Below are positions 39,048 to 51,724 of a stretch of 64,000 nt of DNA, piece after piece. The position numbers were made by a program, and so were the translations under genes. Positions within the stretch are counted from its first letter, which is position 1. Every line of letters begins with the position of its first letter. This DNA is from Aporrectodea caliginosa. Lineage: Eukaryota; Annelida; Clitellata; Crassiclitellata; Lumbricidae. The stretch is from the NCBI GenBank assembly GCA_020284085.1, contig JACEVL010000934.1, positions 248,001 through 312,000 on the forward strand. The letters are read 5' to 3'. The notes beneath the pieces were generated by a model. It did not search any database, was not told where the DNA came from, and saw only the letters and a list, made by a program, of their open reading frames with translations.

Positions 39048-42000
39048 CCTTATTAGCAAGAGGGACATTGGTAAAGAAGAGAGTGACATATCTGGAATGA
39101 TCCTCCGTGAAACTAAGAGGATTCGATTTGTCCCTCTTTGACCCTTCTGCTCATCCCCACACTTTCACAAATAATGGACTTCTTTACACAAGAAAATTGA
39201 TTTGCTTTGTGATATAAATGCATCAGCAGATGAATCTGCCGTGGCTGAAGATGATTTTTAACGATTTTTGACTCGTTTATTTTTGGGCTATAGTAAACAT
39301 TTCTCTTCGAAGAGTCTCTGTAGCATTAAATGTGGTGATGCCACATCTTGGCGGCTTTTACAAATTGGCAGATGCATATGTTTGTACTGACAAATTGTTG
39401 TTTTTCATTTAAATGTGTTGTAGAATGTTAGATGTTGAAGTTTGCATATTTTTAATACTATGAGAATGGAAAGCATTAAACAAGATGTTTATTTAATTTC
39501 ATAAGTTTTGCTGAGTTTTTGAAACTCAAGTTAAGAGAATTTATATAGCTTAGCTATGCACTGATTCTTGCTAACACTTAAATCAAACTTTTCTGTAGGT
39601 CTCTTTCTTATTAGTCTATATTTGCTGCTTTTCATTCAGGTTTATAAACACAGTTAGAAAATTGTACATTTATATAGGAAACAAACTCATATGTAGTCCT
39701 ATATTGTGCATTTGGTACACTTGTATCAAGTTTGTTTTGGTATGGCTGTCATATGTTGACATGTTACTGACATGGAAATCTTTACTTGGGTAAAGATTCG
39801 CACTGTGGTGTTTTTGTGTACGTCCTGCTATCGTCAAACGTTTCCAGGGAATCAGCATTCAGTTAGCAAATCATCTGTGACCAATTACACATGCATTGTT
39901 ACACTGTGAATATTCTTCTGCTGAAAATTATTTTACTTGACTGAAGAGCGACAAACACTTTCAGCTGATCTTTAAGATGAAACTTTTTAGGGCTATTAGA
40001 TGGCTGTGTTCCAGCAGCTTTGAGAAGTGCTTGAAGATGCAAAGGTGTTATAGATATGCACACAAATGCATTCATACTGCATACACATTGCCAAAACTAA
40101 TCAGGCTAATATCTTGAAGAGCAGTTCCTAAGACGACAGTGGTTTGGTGTTCATGATTAGATCATTTTCTAAAGCGTAATGGCTTCCAGATATTAAAATG
40201 TTTTTAAGTTAAGTTATTTGTTACTACAGAAGTTTTTATTGTTTAGTGACCAAATTTTTTATATGCTAAAAGTTGAATTCTAAAACTGATTGGATACTTG
40301 TTATTTGAGCAAATAACTTTCTTCTTTATGAAAATATAACGACTATCATGCAATGAAATGTGTGATCAGACTATGGTGCTTTGAGTCATTATTATAAATG
40401 AAAAAATTTGTCAAAAGTAGCTTAACCTGCCATTTATGTAAAAATGATTTAGTTTTCAATCTTTCTGGCTTTTCTGATTTGTACTAAATCATTGTGTATT
40501 TGCAGAGGTTTATATGTAAATATTATCGATATTGCGGTATCTGTAGCAACTACAGAGTCAGATATTAGGATTGTTTGGGTACATTCTAGTGTCATTTCAT
40601 CACAAATGGTACACACGTTTTCCAAGTGTTCGTGTTTGGTTTTTGCCAAGCATCTGGTCACAGTAGCTTTTGATTGTGTGTGTGTTGGTGTACCTATTTA
40701 ATGTTAATGTGATGTGCTTCTTATTCATGCTTCTGTCTTATTACATAGTTAAAAGTAAGACCTGCTATGAACTGGTTTCGGGATATTTCTAGGGCCAATG
40801 AGATGTTGGAACTTTACAGATCACTTCGTATAGACAGGGTGAGGCAATGTTAACACCAATGGTGTAACCATCTTATGAGGTCATAGAGCATTGAATATTA
40901 TTACTACTACTGAGCATAGCCAATTCCCATGACCATCAGATCATTCGGTGTGCAGTTTTCTTTTTGATGGCCTGGAATTTGGCAGTAATTGCAGTGATTA
41001 GTAACATTTTTATATGCTACTCCATTGACATGGCTCTCCTCTGAAAGTATTATCCTTGAGGTGTAAATGATAATAGTACTGGTAATTACAGCTGGCAGTA
41101 ATGTCATTTTGGAACGGCTGTATATAGTCTTCGTGTTCTTGCACTTTCAGCAAACATATGGTAACTGTTGAAACTGTTTCTCCACTTGTCATTGCTTTTG
41201 AAAGGTTGCGGAGAGAGGTGCTGTACAAACATCTACTTGCGTAAATACATACTCATTTATTTTGAAATAGCCAGCATCCACTGCTTACCACAAACATGGC
41301 TTCTCCACAAAAACGGTTTGAAAGGTCTTCACATGTGGTGTACTTGGTTTGACAACATAGCCTGTGTTAACTGATAGCATTTAACTTTTGTATGTATTTT
41401 ATTTATCTTTCTCGATAGCAGGGCATCTGATCTGGTGTGGGTTGTCATTGTGATCGTTTTGGTGCTAAGTCGAAGGTACTGGAAACCTGTAGCACTCCTG
41501 TGTAGGGTTGTCACACGTCATTATGAAAATATTTGCTTGTTTCACATGTACTGAATGATTTCTGGGAATAGGTTCCATGCAGGCCCTTGTAAAAGGTTCC
41601 TGATGACTGGACACGTAATGTTGCTGAGATTGGAGTTGAACATAATTGAATGTTTGTGCAGTGGATTGTAGGAGACATGTCTTACAGAGACCATTTAAAG
41701 GCCATAAATGCCCACATATTTACATTTATGTGCATACAAAATGATGGTCACAATGATTTTGCATATAGACCACTTAAATTTCACATGGTTTACCCGAGTC
41801 AAACCTACATTGGGGGTAGGAAGCCACTGTATTTGTCATATAGTCATAAGCAGTTGATATTTATGATTTAATAACTCCTCTGTTTTCATAAATCAGATCA
41901 TTTAGCCATTCAACTTGTAAAGTTTCGCAGCATAATCAAATTCTTCTGTGAAGTGTTTGTTAAATCTCCTTGTTATGCATTCGTGTTAAGAATTTTGGTT

Positions 42001-42893
42001 TGAGTGGAGTAGATATTACATGACATTGTAGCCTAGAGGAATGTGTAAGCTTACTATATAATAATGCCATTTCTGATTTAAGCCTGTATAAATTTGATAG
42101 CCCTATGTATCAGCTGATGAATACCCATAAATGTGTATACGATATTGTACCTCTGATATTATTGTACCTATTTCTTTTAGTCTGGGTTTTGTAATCAATT
42201 ATTCATACTTTGCTGTTGCTAAAATCATCTTGAGAAATGAGAAGGTTAGAAATTGTAATTCATAAAGTCAGTTTAGTGATTGCTGAGAGTTTAGTGATTG
42301 CTGAGAGGTTTGGCTAATTGCTTCCTGGCTGTCCTCATTTTCATCGTCCTACCAAACATGGATCTCTTTCTAAATTCACGATCTCTACAACTATATTTTC
42401 TAATGCCTAATCTTCACATTTTTTGATATTTTGGCCAGATCTGTTATCTACTTTTAGGCCGGCAATGATTAGTTTTGCACGTTTTGATAGATATGACTAG
42501 GTTAGAATTGGGTTTATGGAGTTCATAGTCCCTGACTATTTGTCTTTTTTTTAACATAATGCATTTGTTGAACAAGCAGGTTATTGATCTTTCTCAAGCA
42601 GTTGAAGACTTGATTTTGTTGTATGTTTGTCTGCTGTGTGCAATTTTTATTATAATTAAATCTTCAAAACTTCTGTTTGATTATGTTTGGTAATTGTTAC
42701 AGGAGAAAGTGATCAAAGTATGGTAAAGTGTGCACTGATTCCCACACTTGTTTGTTTCTGTGTACATGCCAGTATATCCAGCTAGGCAGGAACTACTCCC
42801 TATCTGCTTTTCTTGCCACAAGACATCTGTGGTAAATGGGTTAATAGAGGTCCAACGAATCCCACAATTCAAAGAAGGCCATGTGGCAATAAA
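39048..42893 (+). other. Probable SLK 3' UTR with candidate poly(A) signals
   Basis: No ORF of recognisable family follows the stop. ATTAAA occurs at 39325 and 39475, and AATAAA at 42888-42893 is followed by a GT-rich stretch. Any of these could end the transcript; the sequence alone cannot say which. Confidence 0.4.
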
Positions 42894-43324
42894 TAGATGT
42901 TTTTAGAGTGTTGTTGGCTGTTAGGATGTACTTGGATGGAGGTGGTCATTTTGTAGGAATTTGTATTTTTAACGCAGATGCTTTCTTTTTCACATGTTGA
43001 TGAAACATGCAGCATTTTCACAAAAGACATTAATGCACTAACCCACTAGATACTACATGGATGTAATATTAGCAAAAATATTACTGATTAAATATAAAAT
43101 ATTCTGCCTTTGTTAAATACGGGTAATATTAAAACTAACCTCTGCCAGAATATTCTGTCTGCATGATACTATCCTTGAGCAAAGTTTAATGTGCTCTGTT
43201 GCTCCCCAAATGGACCTTGAAAGCAATGGGCAAAAACTGTCCAGTGAACTTTGACTCAGCATACTGCCTTTTCTACAGTTTTTTATTCTCACGTTAACAG
43301 CCAAGTAACTTTCATCGTCGCACA

Positions 43325-43525
43325 CACTTTTGGAATTCACCAGGTTGTGCCAGCGTACACCACCACGAAGAGCCAGACTATGCACTCACCAATTACTGAC
43401 GTCATTACATGTACCAGGTATATCGATGATAACATTAGTGTTTCAATGGCATTGCATTTAACGGCATTTTCAAAAAATCTTTGTGGAGGTGTACGCTGGC
43501 ACATCCTGTTGAATTCCATGAGAAA
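43325..43525. repeat. Fold-back repeat (~190 bp)
   Basis: 'gtgccagcgtacaccacca' (about 43347) and 'ggaggtgtacgctggcac' (about 43484) are inverted, with extended arms including GGAATTCA on both sides. Probably a MITE; no target duplication was identified. Confidence 0.55.
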
Positions 43526-43639
43526 TATAAATACCTCGTTTCTTCCTAATCTGACTTTGTAAGACCTGAAAGATCATTTCTACCTTTAAGTATATTTTTA
43601 AATATGCACTATATTAATGTTGATGATGATTACTACATG

Positions 43640-43745
43640 ATCATAGGTTGAAGAAACTGCAGAAGATGGTAGGCGATCCATCATGGTAGCTGGTTCATAG
43701 GTTGAAGAAACTGCAGAAGATGGTACGCGATCCACCATGAATCAA
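43640..43745. repeat. Two tandem ~55-bp copies
   Basis: 'cataggttgaagaaactgca' with its continuation to 'gcgatccaycatg' appears twice, head to tail. Confidence 0.85.
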
Positions 43746-43959
43746 CACCTTTGCAACACAACATTAGACATTCTTTTTTTACCAGTACACGATACTGATC
43801 AACAAGCAACATCCTGTAGAGGAATGGCTCAATCTGAAATAATTTAATGTAGCATTTCAGGTATTATATCTTCAGCTTAAAGGTTTGCCATCATGGAATC
43901 TATAATCCAGAATACACAAAAGAATTTTCTAAGTACTGTTGCTCGTTAAAAAATTAATT

Positions 43960-44540
43960 ATTGTTGCTCAAGATATAATTTCTGGCAAAAATTACCTTTC
44001 ATCCTATAGAACAGTAAAAAACTTATGAAGAAATTATATATAGCTCACCTGGTGCACTGGATATATAATTTCTGGAATAAAAATAAAGAAAATTTTAATT
44101 ACTGCTACTGAATATAATTTGTTCATAACTTGGCTCAATTTATAATTTCTGGCACAAAATCCATATACATCCATATGATAACTCCATAATGACTTTTAAT
44201 ATCTATTAAATAATTTTTCAATAAATTTAGTCATTGCTTTTCCTAATAGAAAAAGGTTGGACAGCAAAAAACTTATGAAGAAATTATATAGCTACCTGGT
44301 GCACGTCGCTCAGCAGATGACTGGAACAGAAACCTGAAATACAAAATAGAAAATTTTAATTACTGCTTGTGAATATAAATTTTGTTCATTATTACTTATA
44401 AGTTATAATTTCGGGAGAAGAAATCATCCTTTCATCTTAAATAATCCACTATAACAGTATCTGATGAAAAATCATATAAATACCTTCTGCGGCTTCAGAC
44501 GCTGACATGTACGGCAGGCAAGCTGAAATGCAAAAGAAGC
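43960..44540 (-). repeat. Tandem duplications of a microexon with its introns
   Basis: The segment 'gaaaattttaattactgct' with its continuation recurs near 44089 and 44351. 'aaaacttatgaagaaattat' occurs at about 44019 and 44268, each followed by GCTCACCTGGTGCAC- or GCTACCTGGTGCAC-type splice junctions. Whole exon-intron units of ~240 bp were copied in tandem. Confidence 0.75.
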
Positions 44541-45519
44541 CATTTGTTATCGTGGCTAGTGCATTTGACAGCTCAACAATGTACAGTGCAATTATTTTTC
44601 CTCACTAATGCGTCAGAAAATTTTAAAACTCAGCGCATAATTACCACTTTTGCTGTCTGCATCTGTAAGACATAATAACAGGCAATTTCTTATGCAATTA
44701 TTTTCGCCTAATTTAATACAAAATTAGAAAATCAAAATATACAGCTCTACAACATAAAATCTCATGCAATTATTTCTTCATCTAATAAGTCAGTTCAAAA
44801 ATTTCTGCAGATAATTACTATTTTATCCAATAGCTTTAATCCAGTATAAAATTTTGTAAGAAAACTACACAGGTACGGGTTTTGGGTGACAGGAATAGCC
44901 ACGAATTCTCTTCCTGTTCTTCTGATACAGAATAGAAACTGTCAGACAGTCAGAACCTGAAAGACAATGGCAGTTTTTAATGTATAGACAAAAGAGCTCA
45001 ACAATTTCCTACCAAGTTATGACTCTTCAAATGTACTTTTCAGGTCTTTGTTGTAATTCAACATCTCAACATATGCATCTCCAATCCATCCTCAACTGAG
45101 CCATCTGAATTGTTGCTAACCTGTCCAAATTCTCGCATGTTTCAATCTGTAGGCGAGAGGTGATAGTGCATCACGGTGATAGTGCTTGCGGTAGAACATA
45201 CCTCCTTCAGTTTCTGACTGGGACAAAGAGGATTCTGGAAAATAAAAAGAGCAACTTGTTATTATCGCTAGTACATTAAACAGTGCAACAATTTATTGTG
45301 CAAAATAATTATTTCCTATAAAAGAAGCTGGCTCAGCCTCATTCCACATAGAGTATGCCATGCAACGTTTGGAGAAATTGTAATGTATAGCTTCTATCAC
45401 ACCAATGTCTCATGCACAAGGCATCAACCAATGCCAAAAACCAAAACCAAGCTGCATTCAGGGTAAATATCCTGAAGATCAGTCCGTAAGACAGAAAGGC
45501 AGTCTATGATGGATATTCA

Positions 45520-45605
45520 TTTCAAAAAATTTATATAGCGCCTATTCAAGGTAACTACTCAGAAGTGCGATTTGAAAGAGGTAAGTCTGAAGTCGAGAAC
45601 GAGAT
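45520..45605 (-). mobile_element. LINE/SINE 3' tail fragment
   Basis: 'atttatatagcgcctattca' followed by 'actactcagaagtgcg' is a diverged inverted copy of the CR1/L2-like 3' end. Confidence 0.65.
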
Positions 45606-47244
45606 AACATATGCAACTGAGCAGAACTGACAGATACAGGAGAAAATCTAGATCCAGCAAAATGTTCCCTCTGGGAAAAACTTGTTAGCTGTTGACCACA
45701 GAAATAATTACATTCCTTTTGTGTTCATCGTATTCGTTTTCATGTTATTTGTTAAATTTGAGGAGAAATAAATTCGGGATTAACTGGCTTTGAACTCTGC
45801 CTGGAATGTCCAGAATCAATAAAGAGAAAAGCAGAATTTTCAGAATTTTCAACCTGGAGACTGACTTATGACTCAAACTGTGTCATGAAATGTCATTTAT
45901 TACCTGGATGCAAAGAAATTTTGGGAGACATGCCTTATGACATGCCTTATGAGTGTGTAAACCAGCTGTGTGTAAAATTGATAATACTGAGAGTCAAGAT
46001 TTTATGCTGCAGTGCAGTTCTTGTACAGTGCGTTAATAAATATACGGGACATAATACCACTTTGTGTTAAGCACAACGGCTTGTAAACTGGGAGTGCATA
46101 AACGTGTCCACAATGTATTACATTACACCAAGACACCATCCATTTACACATTGTGTAATATAAACATGGAGCTATGACAGTTTCCAGATTAGATATAATC
46201 AAGCTGTGTTTAATCCTTACAAGCTTCCAAATCACACAAAAATTATTTCAGTGCTTAGCAGAGGTTCACGAATTGCATCAATGAATTGACTTACTGACCT
46301 GTCTTTTGTTGTAATTATCTTGCTTATGATGAATTTTCTGGATGTAAAGTCTGGTACAAAATATTCAAAGTAGCCTAAATAAACAAAAAAAAACAATTGC
46401 TGAAAATATGAACTTGCCAAATAAATTAATACAAAATTTGATGCAACACCTTCCAACTACATCAGATATCTTATTTCAGATAAAATATGGAAAGCAAGTT
46501 CCTGCAAGTAAAAATTTACACTGAACTGAAAGGCAGAGAAAGAAAGCGGCTTTGTCCTGAACAACTTAGTACAAAATTTGACGAGAAATAAATTCGGGAT
46601 TACCTGGGAAAGAAATCTGTACTGAACAGGCCGAATCTACAACAGAAAGCAGAAATTTAATATTGCTGCCACAAAATCACGAAATGTCCCCAGCCTCTCT
46701 CCATCACTACCATCACTCCCAAATTACGACACGAAGTTTTAAAATAATTTAATAAAAAATTTGATGTGTAAGTTTCACGATGAAACACCTTTTGGCTTTA
46801 CAGCATCAATTTCATCTAGATAAAAGTCACAAAGTTCCTGTGAATAAAAGGAAGAAGAACCTCTCCTAAAAACAACATGCTCAACTAACAAAGTCTGCCC
46901 TAAGAAAGTTTACTTCGTTTGAAACGGACTTAAGACAATAGCTGATTTAAAAACCATTGTATATGGACCAGTTGACAAAACACTGATGATGTGTCTAACA
47001 CGCAACAGTTCTGAATTAAGCCGTTTATAAAATCTAGTACAAAATCATCATCTATTTACCTTTTCTGGTGGCTTCCTCGGCGACTGAAAGTGACCAAAAA
47101 ACAAGCATAATTTTACTAAATCAGCAGCATAAACTTCCTAATGAGCTGATTGACAATTCATGCCTGGTAAACAACTGAACATTGTAATTAATAACAATTA
47201 AACATTGTTATTAACACTAGCTTTTATCTGATTACTATTATTAT

Positions 47245-47575
47245 TATATTTTGGTGTCCTTGGTCCCGGGTCATGGAACTCTTCAGTGGACTCTCCATGG
47301 AATCCTGACTGTCCTTCGTATGCATACTGCTACAGCTCAGTCCAGAAGGCTTTGCTTATGTTGAACCCGCCAGCTGGAATCGCCATTCTCGAGAGATACA
47401 GCTTGAGATCCTCAGTTTGTCCCTTCCACAGTTCTGCATATGCCTGTGTCCACAGTTCTGCATATGCCTGAAGTCTGTATTATTTGACAGTAATTTCACT
47501 GGTTCGGGTCGGAAGCTCCACTGATGAATGTTTCTTGAAGTGGTCCTTTATAAATGTCAGATTACAATTACAATT
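47245..47575 (+). mobile_element. LINE 3' fragment with a 24-bp duplication
   Basis: Broken ORF2 C-terminal text is followed by 'ttgaagtggtcctttataaa' and a (ATTAC)n tail. 'ccacagttctgcatatgcct' occurs twice in a row (47427 and 47451). It sits in an intron of the candidate microexon unit. Confidence 0.55.
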
Positions 47576-48472
47576 ACAAACACTTTTAGTTACAAAGTAA
47601 TTAAACTTACCTGACAACAGACATGAAGGCTGACACAAACTGATTTCAGGCAAATCATCAAATGGGAAGATAGAACATTCTGTAATAGAAAATATCAAGC
47701 TCTTTAATCTGCTGAATGCATTGTCGGTGGCAAGCTACTTCTAGGATGCTTTATCCTGTGCCTGATAATGCCTCATGTGCACAGGGTAACGCATGCTAAA
47801 AGTAGCTTGCTACTGACTGACGATGATATATAATTGTCACATAATTACAATAACAAATAAAATTTAGCTATAGATAAAGTAATTAAAATGACAATTACCA
47901 AACTTCAGAGGTTCTGGAGTGACCTCGGAGAATTGAGCTGTTGGGGGCTCGATTTCTGATGCAGCTGTAACAGAAAAAATACAGCTTTTTAGTTTACAGC
48001 AAATAAATTAGAAAGTCCTACCATTTTCTTATTCCATCAGCATTTAACTGTAAAAGTAAATTTTGTCAATTTATGTACAAATATGTATAGCAAACTGCAT
48101 GGTAGATCTTAAAAGACAAGGCAAACAGCACGTGGCTGTGCAATAAAAATAATCAAACTGATCATACATTTAGATTTCCAGTTGCTAATTGAAAAAGCAA
48201 GAATTTCACATTCCTATATATTAATAAAAAAATACAGCAATCATTTTAAAACTGGTAATATATTATTATATCAAATTAGTGGATCAGACCAACTCCTACC
48301 TCGACACCTAAGCGCACATTCTGTGCCTTGACGTCTACGCCTTCTTCTGCCTGGAAGCAACAATTATCTGAAGTTAAAACAATTTTATAAAATCTAAGTG
48401 CTCAAAGTGCTGCGTATAAAACAACATATACAATATTAGGCGTCAATCACACAAAAAACACACACAGTGATT

Positions 48473-48800
48473 AAGTAAGTAAGTAACTAAGTAAGGTGCC
48501 TTTATTTGCATCTGACAAGTGTACATGCATTACATTGTGTACAACGAGCACATAATATATTTGAAATAAACTATAACAGGAGCAGATTATAAGCCACACA
48601 TTCACAACTAAATAAAACTCTCAAAACTACTTTTAAACAGCTCAGATTTAACAATTGGTAGCATGAAAGGATGTCCTCTCTTGCGAAGTAAGTATTTGTC
48701 CTCACGAAGAGGTGGCAAGAGCTGATGAATGCAATGGCTTAGGAACTGCGATTTCTGTCTGATCGAGCAATCACCTCTTCCGATTTAACAGAATTAACTT
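48473..48800 (-). mobile_element. Non-LTR retrotransposon 3' end with (TACT)n tail
   Basis: On the minus strand, YLLRKRGHPFMLPIVKSELFK followed by FKSSFESF and a stop resembles the last residues of a non-LTR ORF2. It ends with an AATAAA-like signal and TACT repeats. Different family from the GAAT-tailed LINE. A short tail of the same kind is at 49141-49200. Confidence 0.65.
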
Positions 48801-49679
48801 TGCACATCAAACGTCAGTCAATTATAATTTTAACCTTCGTGTGATGCGCAATATAAAAAACAGTCCGCAACCAATCACACTTTCAGCATCTTCCGCTTCT
48901 GCAAGAATGTCAAACAAATTTAACTATTTGCTTGTTAACACCTGCATCATTCCACTTGTTTTACACTATGCATAACGCCTGATCTGTTTTCTTTGTTTTA
49001 TGCTTTATCTTCCCTGTAAAACATTAATGGTTTTATTTTTTAACAACAATTCTCGCACTTCCAGCGTTTTTTATTTTATACATCTATTCTTGCCCGCCAT
49101 CATACGAAAACTCATACGTAAAAATAACGCAATGTACAAAGTAAGTAAGTAAGTTAGTAGCCTTTTAATAATGCAATGCAAACGCTCACGTAGACAATTG
49201 ATGTAAAATGTTGCTGTCGTTAGATCAGGAAAAGCCCAGTTGCTGATTGCATTCAGCCATTAGCAGCTTCTATGACCGCTTCTGACGCATGCTTCAAGAC
49301 GGTAAGCTGTTTGAAGAATGGCGAATTCATTGGTAGCTGGTGATGCAAAGTCTACAATAATATCGAAGTATGTCTGATAAGAACACGTCCAGACTACATA
49401 CATAACATACATCACGCGACATAAATCCTACAAATCTAGGCACAGTATGTATGTATGTTTTCCAATGCATAGCTCTACAAAGGCCGTTAACTCCTTTAAA
49501 GTTTTAGGTTCTAGGAACAATGTAGCTTACATTTTTTAATACCGTTAGCGATGTTCCCATGTTCCCATGCATCCCACAATTCCACAATTCCCTTGCGACT
49601 GCGGTTAATAATTACTTTGATATGCAAAATTAGCCTTCGAAATGCAGATGAGACCTCCCTGTTAACATCTTTGGATGAG

Positions 49680-49840
49680 ACAGAACGCAACTCCCATAAT
49701 GCCTTTCTCGGGCGATCGCCTAGAATGCCTCAGCCAATCACATCAGAGCCTTGGATCACATGACTAGTGAAAGGTATTATGGGAGAAGAGGGCTTGTAGT
49801 CAAACAAAGCATTGCACTCCCATAATGCCTTTCTCTAACA
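49680..49840. promoter_or_regulatory. Cluster of ZNF143/SBS-like motifs, possible promoter
   Basis: 'actcccataatgcctttct' occurs at 49690 and 49816 in the plus orientation, and 'gaaaggtattatgggag' (49769-49785) is an inverted third copy. The core matches the TTCCCATAATGC part of the SBS element bound by ZNF143 (Staf), common just upstream of animal start sites. The place fits the start of the minus-strand microexon unit. A promoter role is inference. Confidence 0.4.
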
Positions 49841-50284
49841 AACCCAAGAAATTGATGACTGCGAACTGTAGCTTTCTGTGACGTCACACATTTATTTTTT
49901 AAATTTTATTTATAATTTATTTTTATTTTTTAGTAGAATTTCATAGCTTTAAAAATAATTTTCAAAAATTTTCTGAAACATTTTAATTAGTTTTATGTCA
50001 AAATAGCATGAAATGCATATCTCCTGAATGTGTTTTTCACGATTCCTCTCGCTAGGAGCGCTAGTAATAATGCTGTTGCGAAGCCTTGTTTATGTATTAG
50101 CGTTGCTTTCGGAAGTATTATTACGTACTTCTGGGGGGGTCCGAGTTTTGTGACAGTTTGTGACAGGGGGGGGGGGTAAAATGGTCAAAATAGCGTGACG
50201 TAATTTTATGGACGGCCCCAAAGACCATACAACAATTGCCAAGAGAGTTGAAGAGACGCCATTTTTGGCATTTATAATTTATAA

Positions 50285-50372
50285 ATTTGTAAAAAACCAA
50301 AAAACCAAAATTGGCAGTTTTATGGGTTTTTTGGTTTTTCTAAAAAACCAAAAAACCAAAAACCAAAAAACC
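50285..50372. repeat. A/C-T/G low-complexity fold-back
   Basis: 'aaaaaccaaaaaaccaaaa' and its inverse 'gggttttttggtttttc' can pair. 50204-50219 just left is an inverted GGGGCCGTCCATAAAA terminus of a DNA element whose other end was not found. Confidence 0.6.
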
Positions 50373-51287
50373 AAGCCTTTAACAGCCCTGAATAATAACT
50401 GAATACCAATTACTCAATCAATTCATTCGATCATAAATCGATCACAGTTTAAAATAAGAATTTTTTTGTCCTAATTAGGCCAATATGCCATTGTCTTTTT
50501 TTAAAATAAAATCAGAACAGTTTCCACCTCAGTAAATTATACGGGTTCAAATCTTTCATTTATTAAATTCGCTTAAGCTAGAAATTAAAAAGCAATCAGT
50601 TTTACTTTTTCGCCAAGTAGGTCTAGCTCACTCTAGCACATTTCTGGCAAATCTCATCATATTTTCAGACGGTCCTACGTACCATAATCCACTAGTCAAT
50701 GTTATTTTTCGCTTTAAAGCCAACTGCCCTTGTAACAATTTCAACTAGAGTTAAGAATAACGTCAAAAAGTAAGAAATTTGTCTACTTACAATTTTCACA
50801 ATCGCTGCTCAGCCCTCCGGAAAAACTTGGGTATCGAAGATATGGCGCCAAGGCAAACACTTTTAACTCGATCAGATCAGCAGTTATCAAACACACTGCT
50901 AATTTAAGTCAGATGAAGAGTTATCAGTCTTGAAAGGAAATAATATAATTATCTAAAGAATGTGCATGCCTCTAGCTCAACAAAATGTTGGACAATATGA
51001 GAGGCGTATCGAAGGCCGCGAATCCCGTTACTAAGAGAACTCAACTCAGAATGACGTCATTTCAGTTGTAGGAGGAATTTGAAACAATTCTGCTTCGGGT
51101 ACACTATAGTAATTAAGCAGCGGAATACATGACACTAATATAATCTATAATCTAATCTAATCTAAGAACTTCTGTGGCACCAATGTCATAACACCTATAA
51201 GGTATCATCAGTCGGTGTCGCTACTACGCAAAATCGTTGAGCAAGTCAGAGTCAACTCAGTCAAGTGCATAGGCGGAGACTTGGTCC

Positions 51288-51721
51288 TGGGTTTTGGGGA
51301 CCGGTCAAGGAGCGGCCGAATTTCCACACTGTAATGGTAGCATTTTAAGCGGTCATCTGAACAAAATTGCTCTATTATTTTAGTGCTGATAGGGACCAGC
51401 AGCTGTCACTCGTAGCTTACATGTAGTTTGAGTCGTGTTTGAGTTTGGGAGGGGTTTGGGGAGGGAATGTGCCCCCTCCCCTATTTAAATTTGTTGAATT
51501 TCCACACTGTAATGGTAGCAATTTAAGCTGTCATCTGAACAAAATTGTTCTATTATTTGAATGCTGATAAGAACCATGCAGCTGTCACTGCATGGTGGCT
51601 ATTATTATTAGGCTATATTCATGAAATATTTCAGAAATATTGGGGGGATATAAGCAGCTCCGTCCCCTCCACCTCAAGTTTTGGGGGACCGTCCCCTCTG
51701 TCCCCCTAAGTCTCCGCCCCT
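51288..51721. mobile_element. hAT-type MITE with internal 100-bp duplication
   Basis: The ends CATAGGCGGAGACTTGG and the inverse of CAGGGGCGGAGACTTAG are a near-matching pair of hAT type. Inside, a segment starting 'gaatttccacactgtaatgg' occurs twice (about 51319 and 51498). The 8-bp flanks do not match, so the target duplication is missing or decayed. Confidence 0.6.
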
Positions 51722-51724
51722 GTG

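Larger units (their letters stand above)
44049..49560 (-). other. Candidate minus-strand gene made of many microexons
   Basis: Short segments bounded by good acceptors and donors, read from high to low coordinates: a possible first exon with ATG ending at 49531; 48350-48300 (51 nt), 47964-47899 (66), 47679-47611 (69), 47083-47060 (24), 46837-46789 (49), 46636-46604 (33), 46374-46295 (80), 45234-45202 (33), 44956 to a stop at 44865, 44522-44484 (39), 44320-44296 (25) and 44071-44049 (23). Six are multiples of three. In a phase-1 reading several join without stops (for example SEIEPPTAQFSEVTPEPLKF, FPFDDLPEISLCQPSCLLS, YFEYFVPDFTSRKF), but the 46837 exon fits only phase 0 and other phases are partly open. 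An exon ending at 50788 (a GTAAGT donor after LSSDCEN) could lie further upstream. I recognise no family. It may be a coding gene with alternative exons or a spliced non-coding RNA. Confidence 0.4.

Noticed and set aside
46789..46837. Single continuous phase-1 protein through all microexons
   Set aside because: This 49-nt exon has an in-frame stop in phase 1, so no one reading covers all islands; kept only as a candidate unit.
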